Assembly: GCA_030077755.1 (NCBI GenBank)
Contig: JAQJZZ010000013.1
Coordinates: 992,001 to 1,056,000, forward strand
DNA length: 64,000 bases
Origin: Filosporella fistucella
Lineage: Eukaryota > Ascomycota > Leotiomycetes > Helotiales
Direction: 5' to 3'
This document shows, one piece after another, positions 46,779 to 57,403 of this stretch (position 1 is its first letter; every line of letters starts with the position of its first letter). The translations under genes and the position numbers were made by a program. Below the pieces are notes generated by a model, which was not told where the DNA came from, did no database searches, and saw only the letters and a program-made list of their open reading frames with translations.

Positions 46779-48410
46779 CTACGTAAAATCATAAACCATA
46801 AGCGCCTGCGTGCCCCTCCCACTCTCCTTCAACACAATCACAACCTCATCATCAAAACCCACCCACCTCTTACTAGCCTCTACCTCCTCTTTATAGACAT
46901 CTACTTCTTCGCCCTCTCCTTTCTCCGCTCGAATTCTCACGCTCCTTTCGCTATTCCCAGTATTCGCTATCGAGCCTTTCAATGCTCTCCTCCCTTTTTG
47001 GCCTCCTCCTTCTAGCTCCCATACACGGAGTTCATTCCCACGTGTACTGACACTGACTGCTTTGCCTCTAGGTGTTATTTCCGCTGAGCTGACAGAGGAA
47101 GTATGGCCCCATAGTTTTGTGCCTGGTGTGATGCTAAGGGATGAAGAGGTTGAGGTGCAGAGGTAGAGGGTTAGTGTGTTATCTGGATGTGTGGCTAGGA
47201 TATAAGGATGGGAGTAAGAGAGGGTAGTAGGTCTTGTGTTTGAAGTTTGAGGTTGGTGGGGTGGAGGTGATGTTGGGGTAGTGGTTCCGGTGGGGGAGGA
47301 GAGGAGAGAGGAGAAGCCTTGGGCAAGAGCGGAGGCGAGTCGGGAGAAGGTTATTAGGCCTGTTGAGAGTGAGAGGTGGAGTTCTTGGAGGCCGATTGTG
47401 TAGCCTGAGAGGTAGGTTGGTTGGGAGTAGGCTATGCTTGCTATTAGGGTTGTGGGAGTGGTACGGATGGAGAGCGAAAGTGGTGGCCATGAGGTGTGTG
47501 ATTTGAGGGAAGCGAGGAGACGAGGTTGAGGAGAAAGAATTGATTTCTTTTGCTCCTCGGAGTCTTCTGGTGGTTCTTCTAAAGGAGCTGGTGCGAAAGA
47601 GTATAGAGATAGTAGTTGCGGCTCCGTAATAGTGAGTATATACGGGTTTGCGAACGCAACAGCGCTGAGAGTTCCATTGCTCGACGGCGGATGACTGTAA
47701 ACATTATCAAACTTCCCTTTGGCAATATTAAGCTTCCAAGTTCCCCATCCACCATTTTCGAAGCCAACAGCGATTCCTAACCCATCGCTAGTGGATTCTT
47801 GCTCGTCTATAGCCAAACATGTTGGTATAATATCACCGTCCATGTCACATTTGGCGATCAATTTCCTCTCTTTTAAATCCCAGGCTCTTAAGCCATCCTC
47901 TTTATCAACTGTGAGCACGACTCCTTCTGCAAGCTTGACCAGCATTTCCGGGACACTTGGTCGGTCCGCCACATGTATTTCTTGTACTTCACAAGCACCA
48001 ATTGCCCAATTATGCCGTAGCTTATATTGCTTCTTCCAATTTGTGATCTTTCCATCCACTCGATTTACCAGCGAATTATCGTCCAGCCATTTACTTCTTC
48101 TCGACGAGAAATGCAGAGCTTCTTCCGGTGGCGCGGATTTGATTCCTGGAATTCGCAAAGCTCGTGGAAGAACAAAGCGCATGTAATAAAGGTTCTTCCA
48201 TACTTGGGAATCTCCGGCAAGACGGTAGAAGCGATGGGAGACACGTTGGCACTGAATAAGTGTCTGAATAGGTAGTTTATGGAGAATGCGAATGAGGAGC
48301 TCGTCGGAAAGAACGGTGAAGCAGTCGAGAGGACTCGAAATCCGGGTCTTTTTGGCTATCGGGAGTTTCGTTGCCTCTCCCATACTCGAGCGGCGGCGTT
48401 TGAGAGGCAT
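46779..48410 (-). CDS. F-box protein with WD40-like repeats
   Basis: A single exon of 543 aa. Basic N-terminus (MPLKRRRSSM, then KKTR), then an F-box at about residues 30-78 (LSDELLIRILHKLPIQTLIQCQRVSHRFYRLAGDSQVWKNLYYMRF). The rest is a beta-propeller-like region with GLRAWDLKERKLIAKC, GGWGTWKLNIAKGKF, LWGHTSSVSSAEITPRGKAVSVSTRGNELRVWELEG. It would be the substrate adaptor of an SCF ubiquitin ligase, binding Skp1 through the F-box and a target through the propeller. The arrangement is like fission yeast Pof10, but orthology is not proven. It shares a 234-bp divergent promoter with PEX16. Confidence 0.9.
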   Translation of the reverse strand: MPLKRRRSSMGEATKLPIAKKTRISSPLDCFTVLSDELLIRILHKLPIQTLIQCQRVSHRFYRLAGDSQVWKNLYYMRFVLPRALRIPGIKSAPPEEALHFSSRRSKWLDDNSLVNRVDGKITNWKKQYKLRHNWAIGACEVQEIHVADRPSVPEMLVKLAEGVVLTVDKEDGLRAWDLKERKLIAKCDMDGDIIPTCLAIDEQESTSDGLGIAVGFENGGWGTWKLNIAKGKFDNVYSHPPSSNGTLSAVAFANPYILTITEPQLLSLYSFAPAPLEEPPEDSEEQKKSILSPQPRLLASLKSHTSWPPLSLSIRTTPTTLIASIAYSQPTYLSGYTIGLQELHLSLSTGLITFSRLASALAQGFSSLLSSPTGTTTPTSPPPHQPQTSNTRPTTLSYSHPYILATHPDNTLTLYLCTSTSSSLSITPGTKLWGHTSSVSSAEITPRGKAVSVSTRGNELRVWELEGGGQKGRRALKGSIANTGNSERSVRIRAEKGEGEEVDVYKEEVEASKRWVGFDDEVVIVLKESGRGTQALMVYDFT

Positions 48411-48644
48411 TTCGCAATACCTTACTGGTATCTATGGCGTTGAGGGTGGATGTATTTAATGTCCATTTCTTATCGATATCAATAATCGCGATAGCACGTG
48501 ATGCTATCCTATCTATCTCCTCAGCCTCGGCCTCGGCATTCATACCCCAACCTCCTTTTGACACTCTGGGGAAGACACGATCTCATCAACGCGTCAGCAT
48601 CTCCCCTTCTCTTCCCTTTTCCCTTCTCCAGCAGAGTCGCAACC
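48411..48644. promoter_or_regulatory. Divergent promoter with CACGTGA, F-box gene / PEX16
   Basis: The two ATGs are 234 bp apart on opposite strands. A GCACGTGATGC element at about 48495-48505 is a palindromic E-box (CACGTG) of the kind bound by bHLH factors such as Cbf1 relatives. It lies close to the middle, so it may serve both genes. Confidence 0.45.
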
Positions 48645-49748
48645 ATGGACTCTCTCAAGACAGCCACAAGACGAGTGCCGAACGCGCTCGCGCTTCCTCC
48701 AAAATGGTTATCAATGTACAGCGAATTTATCACCAAAAACCAATCTTCGGTCACTCAAATTGAGTCCGCCTTACGTTCCTTAACATATATCATCCCAGGT
48801 CGCTTTCGCGATGCTGAACTCGCATCAGAGAGTCTACATTCCTCAATACAACTCCTATCTATGTACCACGATACACTCCTTACTCGCGCAATCTCGAAAT
48901 TACCTGGCATGCCACGACAGCAGTCGCCACATAACCGATATACCAAATTCTGGATCCAGAAAAGCAAATTCTATCGCAGGATAGCGACACTTTTATCCAT
49001 GATTCAATATACAGAGTTGCTATGGGAGATGATGGCGAAGAGGAAAGGCGAGAAAGTGCGCTGGCGCATTGTGGTGATTCTGGAAGTGGTGAAGGCTGTT
49101 TGTAGGTTATGTTTGCTACGGATAACGAACTCCAGACCATTGGTTACCCCGCCTCTACCGGAGAGAGAGATTATCCCGGAGGAGGAAGTCAAAGAAGAGG
49201 AGGATGAATTTGAAGACGAAGGTTTTCACGAGGAGAGGAAAGCCATTGCCAACAAGGAATACAAGATGAAGCGGACTGGATTAAGTCTACCAGTACTACC
49301 GAACCCCAGCGATATATCGAGTTATCTGTTGAGCAAGGTCTTGACGGCCGATGATATCAAAGCCCCGAGCGCCCTACTCAACAAAGTCAACGGTTCAGCA
49401 CAGTTGGCGGAACTCTTACATATTCTACAACCTGTCGTTTATGCTATTGCAATGTCGAGGAGCAAAGATAAGAAGGACTGGCAGCCTTGGCTACTTGGGT
49501 TGAGTATCGAGTATGCAGCTCGACAGCTTAGAAAAGATGGTTTACGAACTACCGCTTTAGAGAGAGAGCAATGGAATAAGAGAGGGTGGGCAATGGGATG
49601 GTGGGGCATGAGAGGTGCTTTCTACGAAAATGTCACCAAAGGGTTTCTGCACAGCACATCAGAGAGGTTGCCCTCCCTGATATCGGGTGTGCTGGATGAC
49701 TATTTGTACTTGTGGGATGGGTACTACTTTAGTACTAGTTCTAATTAA
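48645..49748 (+). CDS. PEX16: Peroxisomal membrane protein PEX16
   Basis: A 367-aa single-exon protein. The sequence matches the Pex16 family along its length: MDSLKTATRRVPNALALPPKWLSMYSEFITKNQSSVTQIESALRSLTYIIPGRFRDAELASESLHS at the N-terminus, WRIVVILEVVKAVCRLCLLR (basic-hydrophobic membrane-targeting region), LLHILQPVVYAIAMSR and QPWLLGLSIEYAARQLRKD near the C-terminus. Pex16 is an integral peroxisomal/ER membrane protein needed for membrane assembly and for recruiting Pex3 in filamentous fungi and animals; budding yeasts of the Saccharomyces group lack it, which fits a filamentous ascomycete. An acidic insert (EEEVKEEEDEFEDEGFHEE) separates the halves. The ATG at 48645 was chosen because conserved sequence begins there; a longer frame from 48498 is open but not conserved. 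Confidence 0.95.
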   Translation: MDSLKTATRRVPNALALPPKWLSMYSEFITKNQSSVTQIESALRSLTYIIPGRFRDAELASESLHSSIQLLSMYHDTLLTRAISKLPGMPRQQSPHNRYTKFWIQKSKFYRRIATLLSMIQYTELLWEMMAKRKGEKVRWRIVVILEVVKAVCRLCLLRITNSRPLVTPPLPEREIIPEEEVKEEEDEFEDEGFHEERKAIANKEYKMKRTGLSLPVLPNPSDISSYLLSKVLTADDIKAPSALLNKVNGSAQLAELLHILQPVVYAIAMSRSKDKKDWQPWLLGLSIEYAARQLRKDGLRTTALEREQWNKRGWAMGWWGMRGAFYENVTKGFLHSTSERLPSLISGVLDDYLYLWDGYYFSTSSN

Positions 49749-51913
49749 TGATAATAGATGTATATTTTGGCCACTCAACTCGGCGCGAGATACGAGAACC
49801 GTCATGTGACCGGAAATCTAGAACCGTGCAAGTGCAAACGAAGTATATTAACAAGTCATCTTCCTCTTCCTTTTAACTCTTTGCATGTTATCTCAGGATT
49901 TGGGACCCATCAGCATATTATCAGTATTTGCAGCTCCACATCTGTTTTACGTGATTACATGACAATCTATACATTATAGTATTTATAGAATTTAGCCAAA
50001 TTCTCAGCTTCTCATATATACCTCAAGTGTACCCGACTCCCTACAGACTGAACTGTTAGAGCAGTCGACTTCACATTACCAGACACGAGTGCTTAATGGT
50101 ACAAATTCTGCACACTATAAGCAACGACACACGTTATCATGTCACATTGTCTACACCCGCTGATCCACACGGCAATTCAAGGGGAATTTCTCATTCGAGA
50201 AGCAATAGTAGTTGTTACATGATGCCCCTTCCTGGTGGCTGCTATGTTGGCGGGGGGGCAGGCAATTGTGCACGTAGTAGTTGTTCCTAGAAATTTTGGA
50301 TCTACATTTCTAACGATGCATGTGTACCAAATCTTCGTACAATCTGCTTGTTCTTGCATGGCTAACACTATCGATTCTTAGAACGCCTACCCCATTGCTC
50401 CGTCTTGCAATTATCTCGGTAGCTACGCATAGAATATTCTTGATCGCTGCAAAAACACCCAGAGTCACAGTCCCATGAGTAGACAAGAGTTCGATAGCGA
50501 TAAATATAATGTCATTGTTGCAAGTAGTTGGGCCATTGAAAAGGGAAACAGTCGCTAAGCTGCCCCCAAAAATGGACACAACTTAGTTGGTCACATGTGG
50601 GATCGGATATACACATCGGAATTTCCTTCTACGCTTTCTTACATACAGCCGCAAGGTTAGCACAGATTTCTAAGTGAAATTATATACGTGGTCATTTCTC
50701 TTTAAAACAAATATAGTTATTGCAACAGTCCATGCAGAAATCTCTCCACAATTCAAGACCTTGGGACAAGGTGCTAGTGACCCTTCAAGCCCAAAAGCCC
50801 AAGAAACATGTAAAGTGATACATCTTCCGCTCAATAGATGTTGCAATCAGTATCCCAATACAAGTTTTGACATATAAGGCTCTTCAAGGTACTTGGCCTC
50901 CTCCTCAGTCAAAGTTACGCCGAGGAAACACAATTGATTAAGAATCGAAAGGATCCAATCATCAGGATCAGGACGAACGAAAGTACTGGATATGAGTCGA
51001 GGGAAGGAACGATTATGGATAGGTATATGAGTATAGACAGAGTTGCCGAAGCAGAACAAATGTGGTTCATTGATTAGCGATAACAGAAGAGATAGATATG
51101 GGTGTTGATTCAAGTTTGTAGCGAGCACATGCGTATGCATCAAATAGCAGAGCAGGACGAAAAAGCGAGAAAGGCGTTGAGTAGAGCAAGATCGATTCCT
51201 TGACTCAAACAATGTGAAACATGAATCGAATGACATAGCAATGACGAAGCTTGGTCAAGGAAGTGACACCATCTCGCAAAAAGAAAAGAAAGAAGGAAAT
51301 GTTTCACAAGCGAAATGAGTGAGACTGGGGACAAGAAAGCGTGTTTCTAATGTATATATGCGTGTACGAATATATCAATTTCTCGCATATGTAAGTGACT
51401 CTATCTAAGCCATGCAATACCATGCATGCATCCCATCCATCAATAGACAAAGATGATATCCTATCTCATCCCATCCACAGCCCAAATCCAATCTGTATGC
51501 ACCTGCATAATGCTATGGGAATCTCCATCCATCCGTCCATGCCCAGATAAAAACGCCGTACATAACCATCCTACCCCATATCCCAATCCGAAATGCAATA
51601 TCCATCCCGACATAAGAAAAGCTAACTAATGATATTCTCCTCTGTGTAGAGGGAGAGAGTGGAGCTGGGCGGGCTCTGGGTATCAGCGGACCCAATGCAA
51701 ATGCAACGCAAATATCAACGCAATCCTGACATAAAACCATCCCATCCCATACCGAACTGAATCCAGGCCGACAAATGAAAAGTGGTTGTCCTGATTCAGG
51801 TTGAATGAACCGATACCCTCGCGATGCATAAATATGTCGTAAAAATCGTAATCAATCTTGTGATGCAAGGACATGTCAAGGCCAGCCAATCGATCATGTC
51901 TCGAATGTGACCC
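49749..51913. other. Intergenic, no gene seen
   Basis: Frames up to 129 codons, without motifs. The right part (51360-51900) is rich in CATCC/GGATG words. Confidence 0.4.
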
Positions 51914-53077
51914 TTAGACATACTGTTCAATCCATTTCTTGTTCAGCCAGCCAACCCGGTCAAATGCTTGCCAGAGCTTGCTTGCCTTATTGACATCAAT
52001 CTTGCAAGCCTGTTGAGCGTCTGTTTTGCGAAACTCCTTTCCAATCTTATATGCTTCGATTCTCTTGATGAAAATCCGACGCTTTGAGGTGAGGTAGGTC
52101 GCACAGTCGAGGCGGAGGTTGGCTGCGAGGTAAATCTCGTCTTGATGAAGAAGATGGGCATGTGGGTCGAATTTCAGGTCGATGGGAGCACCTTTCCAAT
52201 CGACCTTGAGTGAGTTCGGCTTATTTGGAAGGCTTGACAAGGGTGGACAGTAATCTGGAAGAGCGTTGAAGTCCTTATCTTCTCTCGCAACTCTCTTCCC
52301 CGAATCTGGGGTGCCTCCACGAACAGTAACTGGCTTCGGTCTTGGTTGTTTCTTCACGATCCCATTGCCTGGTTTCACCTGCTTTGGAAACGGTCTGGTG
52401 GGGCGCATATCTGATGCTGGAGCAATTGTGGTGTATTTACGGAAGCCGGACTTCAGCATCTTATCCTCCTTCAATTGTGCGTATTCACGTTTCGCCCAGA
52501 GTGTCCGATCGGCGTTGAATGCTTGCATTACCCGCGACTTGAATTCCAAAGCGAGCTCATACTCAACTCGGCGTGGAGGTGACACGGTTCGGAATGTGCT
52601 CGATTCTCTAGCTGCGAGATGTTCGTCCACGACTCGGTCGCTGAAGAGCGGTGGTTGAGGAGATGAGTCTGATTGCGGAAAGAGAATTGGGTCTCGAAGG
52701 GTGGTAGTCGTGGCGGTTTGATCGTTTGGACTGATGGTCTTCGACTCTGGCGAGATGGGTGGCGATAGAGGCGCCTGACCTCTATTCGAATTGGAATGTC
52801 CCTTGATCATGAACTCGATTGAAGGTGCGGATGAAGTGCGCGGGAAGGAGTCGTGAGGAGTTTGCTCTGGTGGAGAGAGCATGGTGGGCCTGGCATCAAA
52901 TACGTCTTTGTTCTCCATATTGACAATTCGATTGATGGAAGGGAGAAATGGGGTGATGGTGGCAGTCGAAGAATAAGTAGGCGAAATATTCAATGGATGG
53001 ATGCGTGAATGTATGGTCGACGAAGAGTCATCGAACGTAGTGGAAGGCTGCAGGCTTCGAGTTGTTTTGTCATCCAT
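51914..53077 (-). CDS. SWIRM-domain protein (Fun19/Laf-like)
   Basis: 387 aa from the ATG at 53077 (MDDKTTRSLQPS); the frame is open further upstream to about 53167 without ATG, so a longer form through a 5' exon is possible. The N-terminal 270 residues are disordered, rich in Ser, Pro and Thr (SPPISPESKTISPND). The C-terminus is a SWIRM domain: FNALPDYCPPLSSLP, VDWKGAPIDLKFDPHAHLLHQDEIYLAANLRLDCATYLTSKRRIFIKRIEAYKIGKEFRKTDAQQACKIDVNKASKLWQAFDRVGWL. This is a helical DNA/histone-binding fold of chromatin complexes. Stand-alone fungal members such as budding yeast Fun19 and fission yeast Laf1/Laf2 associate with histone deacetylases. A nuclear role is inferred. Confidence 0.9.
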   Translation of the reverse strand: MDDKTTRSLQPSTTFDDSSSTIHSRIHPLNISPTYSSTATITPFLPSINRIVNMENKDVFDARPTMLSPPEQTPHDSFPRTSSAPSIEFMIKGHSNSNRGQAPLSPPISPESKTISPNDQTATTTTLRDPILFPQSDSSPQPPLFSDRVVDEHLAARESSTFRTVSPPRRVEYELALEFKSRVMQAFNADRTLWAKREYAQLKEDKMLKSGFRKYTTIAPASDMRPTRPFPKQVKPGNGIVKKQPRPKPVTVRGGTPDSGKRVAREDKDFNALPDYCPPLSSLPNKPNSLKVDWKGAPIDLKFDPHAHLLHQDEIYLAANLRLDCATYLTSKRRIFIKRIEAYKIGKEFRKTDAQQACKIDVNKASKLWQAFDRVGWLNKKWIEQYV

Positions 53078-54045
53078 ATCTCGTTTGTATGCGCCTCCCC
53101 AAATGCTTTCGCCAAGTTGTGGCAACTCTCGGAGTGTGTAGGCGGATATCAGTCGGTCTTAAGTCCGCGATGATGGAGAAATTGGGTTTGTCGGAGTTTG
53201 GAAAGTTGAGTTCAAGATGAAGTGGAAGGGAGTTGGAAGGTGTTGGTCAGCTGAGTTGTCAGATCGGTTCTTTGTGAGATCCGAATTCCAGTCAATGCGA
53301 GTGAATGCTATTGATCTTCGGCTGAAAGACACAATATGTGGTGATTGGAATGCGATTGATAGCGCGAGATGTGAACGGGAGGGAGAGAGAAAGATGAGAG
53401 AAGGAGGAGTAGGAAATCAGAAGAGCGCGAGAGTGGAGGATGATAAATAGAAGTAGGAGGATGAGGATGAGGCAGAGAGAGGGTGGAAGGAGTAGGCGCG
53501 TGAATGACTGGACTGGTACCTGTTGGGTTGCGTGTGTATGGAAGGGTGTGAATAGATGACTCCCTCGTGATATAAGCCGCCGCCGTATGACCATATTATG
53601 CAACCCACCTTCTTTGACGACGACCTACCTTACTGAGGAGGGTAACTAGGACATTCTACCTACCTGCTTTAAGGCTGCCTTGCCTTGCTTTGCCTTGAGT
53701 CAGTCCGACGGCTGGCCCAATGTCTCTGGTGTATGGCTGTCTGTCTGTTTCTGTGTCTCTTTTCTGTGATATGGGGGTGGGGAGGAGTTAGGCAGCGGTT
53801 AATTGGGAGTAGAGCGGCATGGTTGGATAGAAGGCCGATGCCAGATCCAATGCCAGTCCGCACAGGACGGCATTGCACCAATCCAAGGCGATGCCATCCA
53901 CTCTGCTCCAATAGCAGTGGGTAGTGGGTGGATGTTCTTTGTTTGGGAGGACAGGGCGGCTGTGTTTGAAGTCCTGGCTGGTGTTCGTGCTGTCTGGGGA
54001 GTGCAAGTGCACAGTGCACTGAGTTGTGCGTGGTGTCTGGTATAG

Positions 54046-54063
54046 TAAGGTAAGGTAAGGTAT
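54046..54063. repeat. AAGGT microsatellite
   Basis: Three to four copies of AAGGT (taaggtaaggtaaggtatgg). Confidence 0.7.
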
Positions 54064-54265
54064 GGCGTCCGGTGGTAGGTGGTGTACGGAGTAATGTGTG
54101 TGGAGGAGAAAATCAACATCATAATAATGGGGGCGGATTTTGTTTTGGCCAACGCGTAACGCAGGCTGCTTCTGCTCCTGGTTGTGCTTGTTCAATGGAA
54201 TCGGTAATGCTCAGGGAGGCTTCAGGCTTTCAATTCAAGCCCTGGAATGTGCGAGAACAGGCAGC

Positions 54266-57200
54266 CAATTGGCCAATTGCACACAGAGGGCAACAGCATA
54301 AATAATGCCAATTGAGGGGGTCAGCCAACGCCGATGGGGACACAGGAGGGGGGCAAAGATGGAGGCAGAAGTGGTACGAAAGATTGGTAAGGCGAGGAAT
54401 CCAATTCCATAGTGCGGTAAAGTGCGTGTTCATGCGATGAGACGAGGAATCCATATCCAGAATCCATCCATACGGAATTCGGTGGGAGACTGACTGCCTG
54501 ACGACTGTTTGAGTGGCAGACCGACCACAGTCTGTGGACTGGAAAGTCCGGAGGAGCTGGGAACTGGAGCTGGAGCTGGAATCGAAACCAGAGAGGTGTG
54601 AGTCAGAAGGAAGAGAAAAGGGCGACGGTGCGACGGGCACTAGCTGGCCTCTAGAGACTGTGCTAAACCGTATTAGGTATAATGTGGAGATTCAGGCTTG
54701 CCATCAGGCAGCTTCTCCCAACTTGCGCAAGAGATCAGGCTTCACCGATGCTGGAATGAGCAATTGAACATGCACACCAAGGTACGTACTTTTTACCGAT
54801 TGTACGATATTACGAGTGGGTCCAGACTACGGCACCATTTGATCGTACGCAATATCGCCGTCGCAATCATCATGAATTGATTACTTAATACGAGAGTCAT
54901 CAATTGGCCTCAATTGGAAATACATCGCAAATCAACGATGTACCCGGATTCAATTGATTGTCCTGCAAAGTTGCGGACATTGGGTCGAGCTGTCAATCTT
55001 CCTGTGCCAGCTGTGACAATTCGTGCAAGCTGGACACCACGTACAGGTCCCAGACTCAATTGGCATATTCATCTCCCCACGGAATCCATACCTGCTCGAT
55101 TAACCTCTCCGATATTCAAACAAGGCACCATTCACATCTAGCCTCAACTTCACGCCATCAATTACCCACAATTGCAGCTCTCCCGCCTCTAGATCTCCCT
55201 CCTTCGCCCCTCTCACCTCATCATCTATGGCTATGATCCCCAAAAGAACTATCCTGCCCTGCTACTTCTCTCACCTTTGCCAGCATCACATCACATCGCA
55301 CTATCACATCACATCGCATTGCTCCGTCGCCCGGAATCAACGCCCGCAGCATCAATTCCAATTCCATTTCCAATTGTCAGAGCGAGAGCCAGAGCCAGAG
55401 CACAGCATTCAACCTGTCCTCCTCTCAATTCCTCCAGCTCACAATGCAATCAATCTACTTCTCCGTCGTGTCTCTCTTCAATTGGCCTCGTCTACCCTCT
55501 TCTAGCCAGCCTTATCCGCCGGAACTCCCAATTCCTCCTTCCATTTGATCTCGTCCTCCCCCTCCCCTCGTCCCATTCGGGCGTCAAACGCGGACCTTCC
55601 TCCCTCACTCCCCTCCTCAGCTATTCAATCAATTAATCAGTAATGGGGGTCAATGCATCTCACATTTGCATTCCCGCTGCTGCCCACCGTTGAGTTCGAT
55701 CCAGGAATAGGAATAGCAATCCAATTGATAGTCTACTCCCACTCTCGCTCCCCATTCCCATTCCAAATCCCAGCAATTAATCGACATCACACATGCAGCT
55801 GCCGACAAAAAGGAATGTTCCAACCTTTGAGGCTGTTTCTGCCCTACTCTGTGTCTGTGTCTGTCTGTCTCTGTTCTGCCTTGGTGTGCTCTTCCTCGTC
55901 TCGTCTCAATTCATGGCATTGCCTCATTCGGTTGACGTGTTAATTGCCCATGTCCAGGCTGTCCCAGTCACAGTGCGAGCCGTCTTCCTTGTCCTTTCCA
56001 CTCGTTCAACTCAATTCCAGCGCAGAAGTCCCAGCACAGAAGAAACCAGCGAACCTCGCATTTCGCAGGACCGCACAATAATGCACAATACGTGTCTTGC
56101 TTTGGAAGAACTCAATTGTGTCGTCATAATTGCACTCTCCAAGAAACTGCTGCTTCTGGTCGGCATTGCTGTCGTCAATTGACTTGCGCCAAGTATTTCT
56201 CCTTCTGCTGAGTCCTTTTCTTCTCTCCTACCATCCTCTTGACTCCCTCCCTACGCAATTGGGATGGATGCGGCCCCTTACCTAGGCATCATGCACACGT
56301 ATCACGGTCGCCACGTTTGTGGCCTGGCACCAGACAACTCTATCTTCCGAGGACCACGGCTACCGCTGGTTCTGTTTAATCTCCCTCGTGAAACGATCAT
56401 CTGTCGGGTGCATCGAGAATAGATTGTTGGAAAGTGTCTAAAGCAGGTCGAGGGGTGTGTGTGCAGTTGAGCTCGTGACCCGGGTTTGGAGATAGCTAGC
56501 GACCTGGTAGAATAGAATTGGGGGTCGAAGTCCAGGCCAGGCTGCTCCGTATTCACATGTGAGTGAAGGCTTGTCTCACTGCCCCTCCACCAGCTTCGAA
56601 AGTGGACACCCTCTTTCAATTGAATTGAACCCCTCTATCATCTCACATCCTGTGCATCTCGTCAATTGCTTACCCAAATCCTTCACAAGACTCAATAGCT
56701 CATCGCCAGTGCATCCTCATCTGATTTTCTGCCCAGCCTAGATAGCCTTTCTCTGTCCTGCACCTTGTATCATCCCGTCTTGATCTCGTCGCGTGTCGCT
56801 GGTCAATGGTATGCAGGGAGGGTTCGGTGGCGCAGTATCCGCCGTGTGATCGTCTGTCGACAATCGATAACGATAACACGATAACCTTAACTTAACTGAC
56901 TCGAAGGGTAAATCAACAGAAACTTGATCGGAAGAAACAGGAATTTGTAGTGATGTCACTTTGTTTGCCGCTCATAGAGGTGTCAGGACATGAATTCTAT
57001 TGGTGATTCAACTTCCATTCCAGAGCCACACAGGGGTTGTCATGTGGCTCAGCTAGCATGTGACTTTTTATGAATCATGTGACTCATATCGCAAATCGCG
57101 GCTGGGCTGAGTCGTGAATTTGTTTGCCGTCTTTGACGGTGAGCCATTCTGAGCAGATATCTGGTACCGGTGAGAAAAGCCACAAAGTATGTGCACCTAC

Positions 57201-57403
57201 TCGGCGAGTCGGTCGTTCGATGAGCATGTTGGTATCGATGGCGTTTTGGGAGAAGGGACATCTCGGGTGAAAACAGTTCCCTTCGGTCACCGCAGCTGCT
57301 TGAATGGTCCAATTGATGAATGCATCCATACTAAGCTGGTAAGCCGTGGGTAACTCGAGATGGAAATCCACCGGTCAATTGCCGAATCGAAACTTGTCAA
57401 TTG
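54266..57403. repeat. Cluster of ~20 CAATTG palindromes
   Basis: Exact CAATTG was found by eye at 54266, 54274, 54309, 54761, 54901, 54911, 54951, 55057, 55169, 55371, 55479, 55722, 56113, 56176, 56256, 56617, 56663, 57310, 57376 and 57398. In 8-15 kb of this window I see about one per kb; here it is over six per kb. Many are embedded in TCAATTGR. CAATTG is an E-box variant (CANNTG). Confidence 0.65.

Noticed and set aside
53799..54195. Overlapping His/Thr-rich frames on the complement near 54 kb
   Set aside because: They arise from GT-rich low-complexity DNA and have neither splice signals nor conserved residues.
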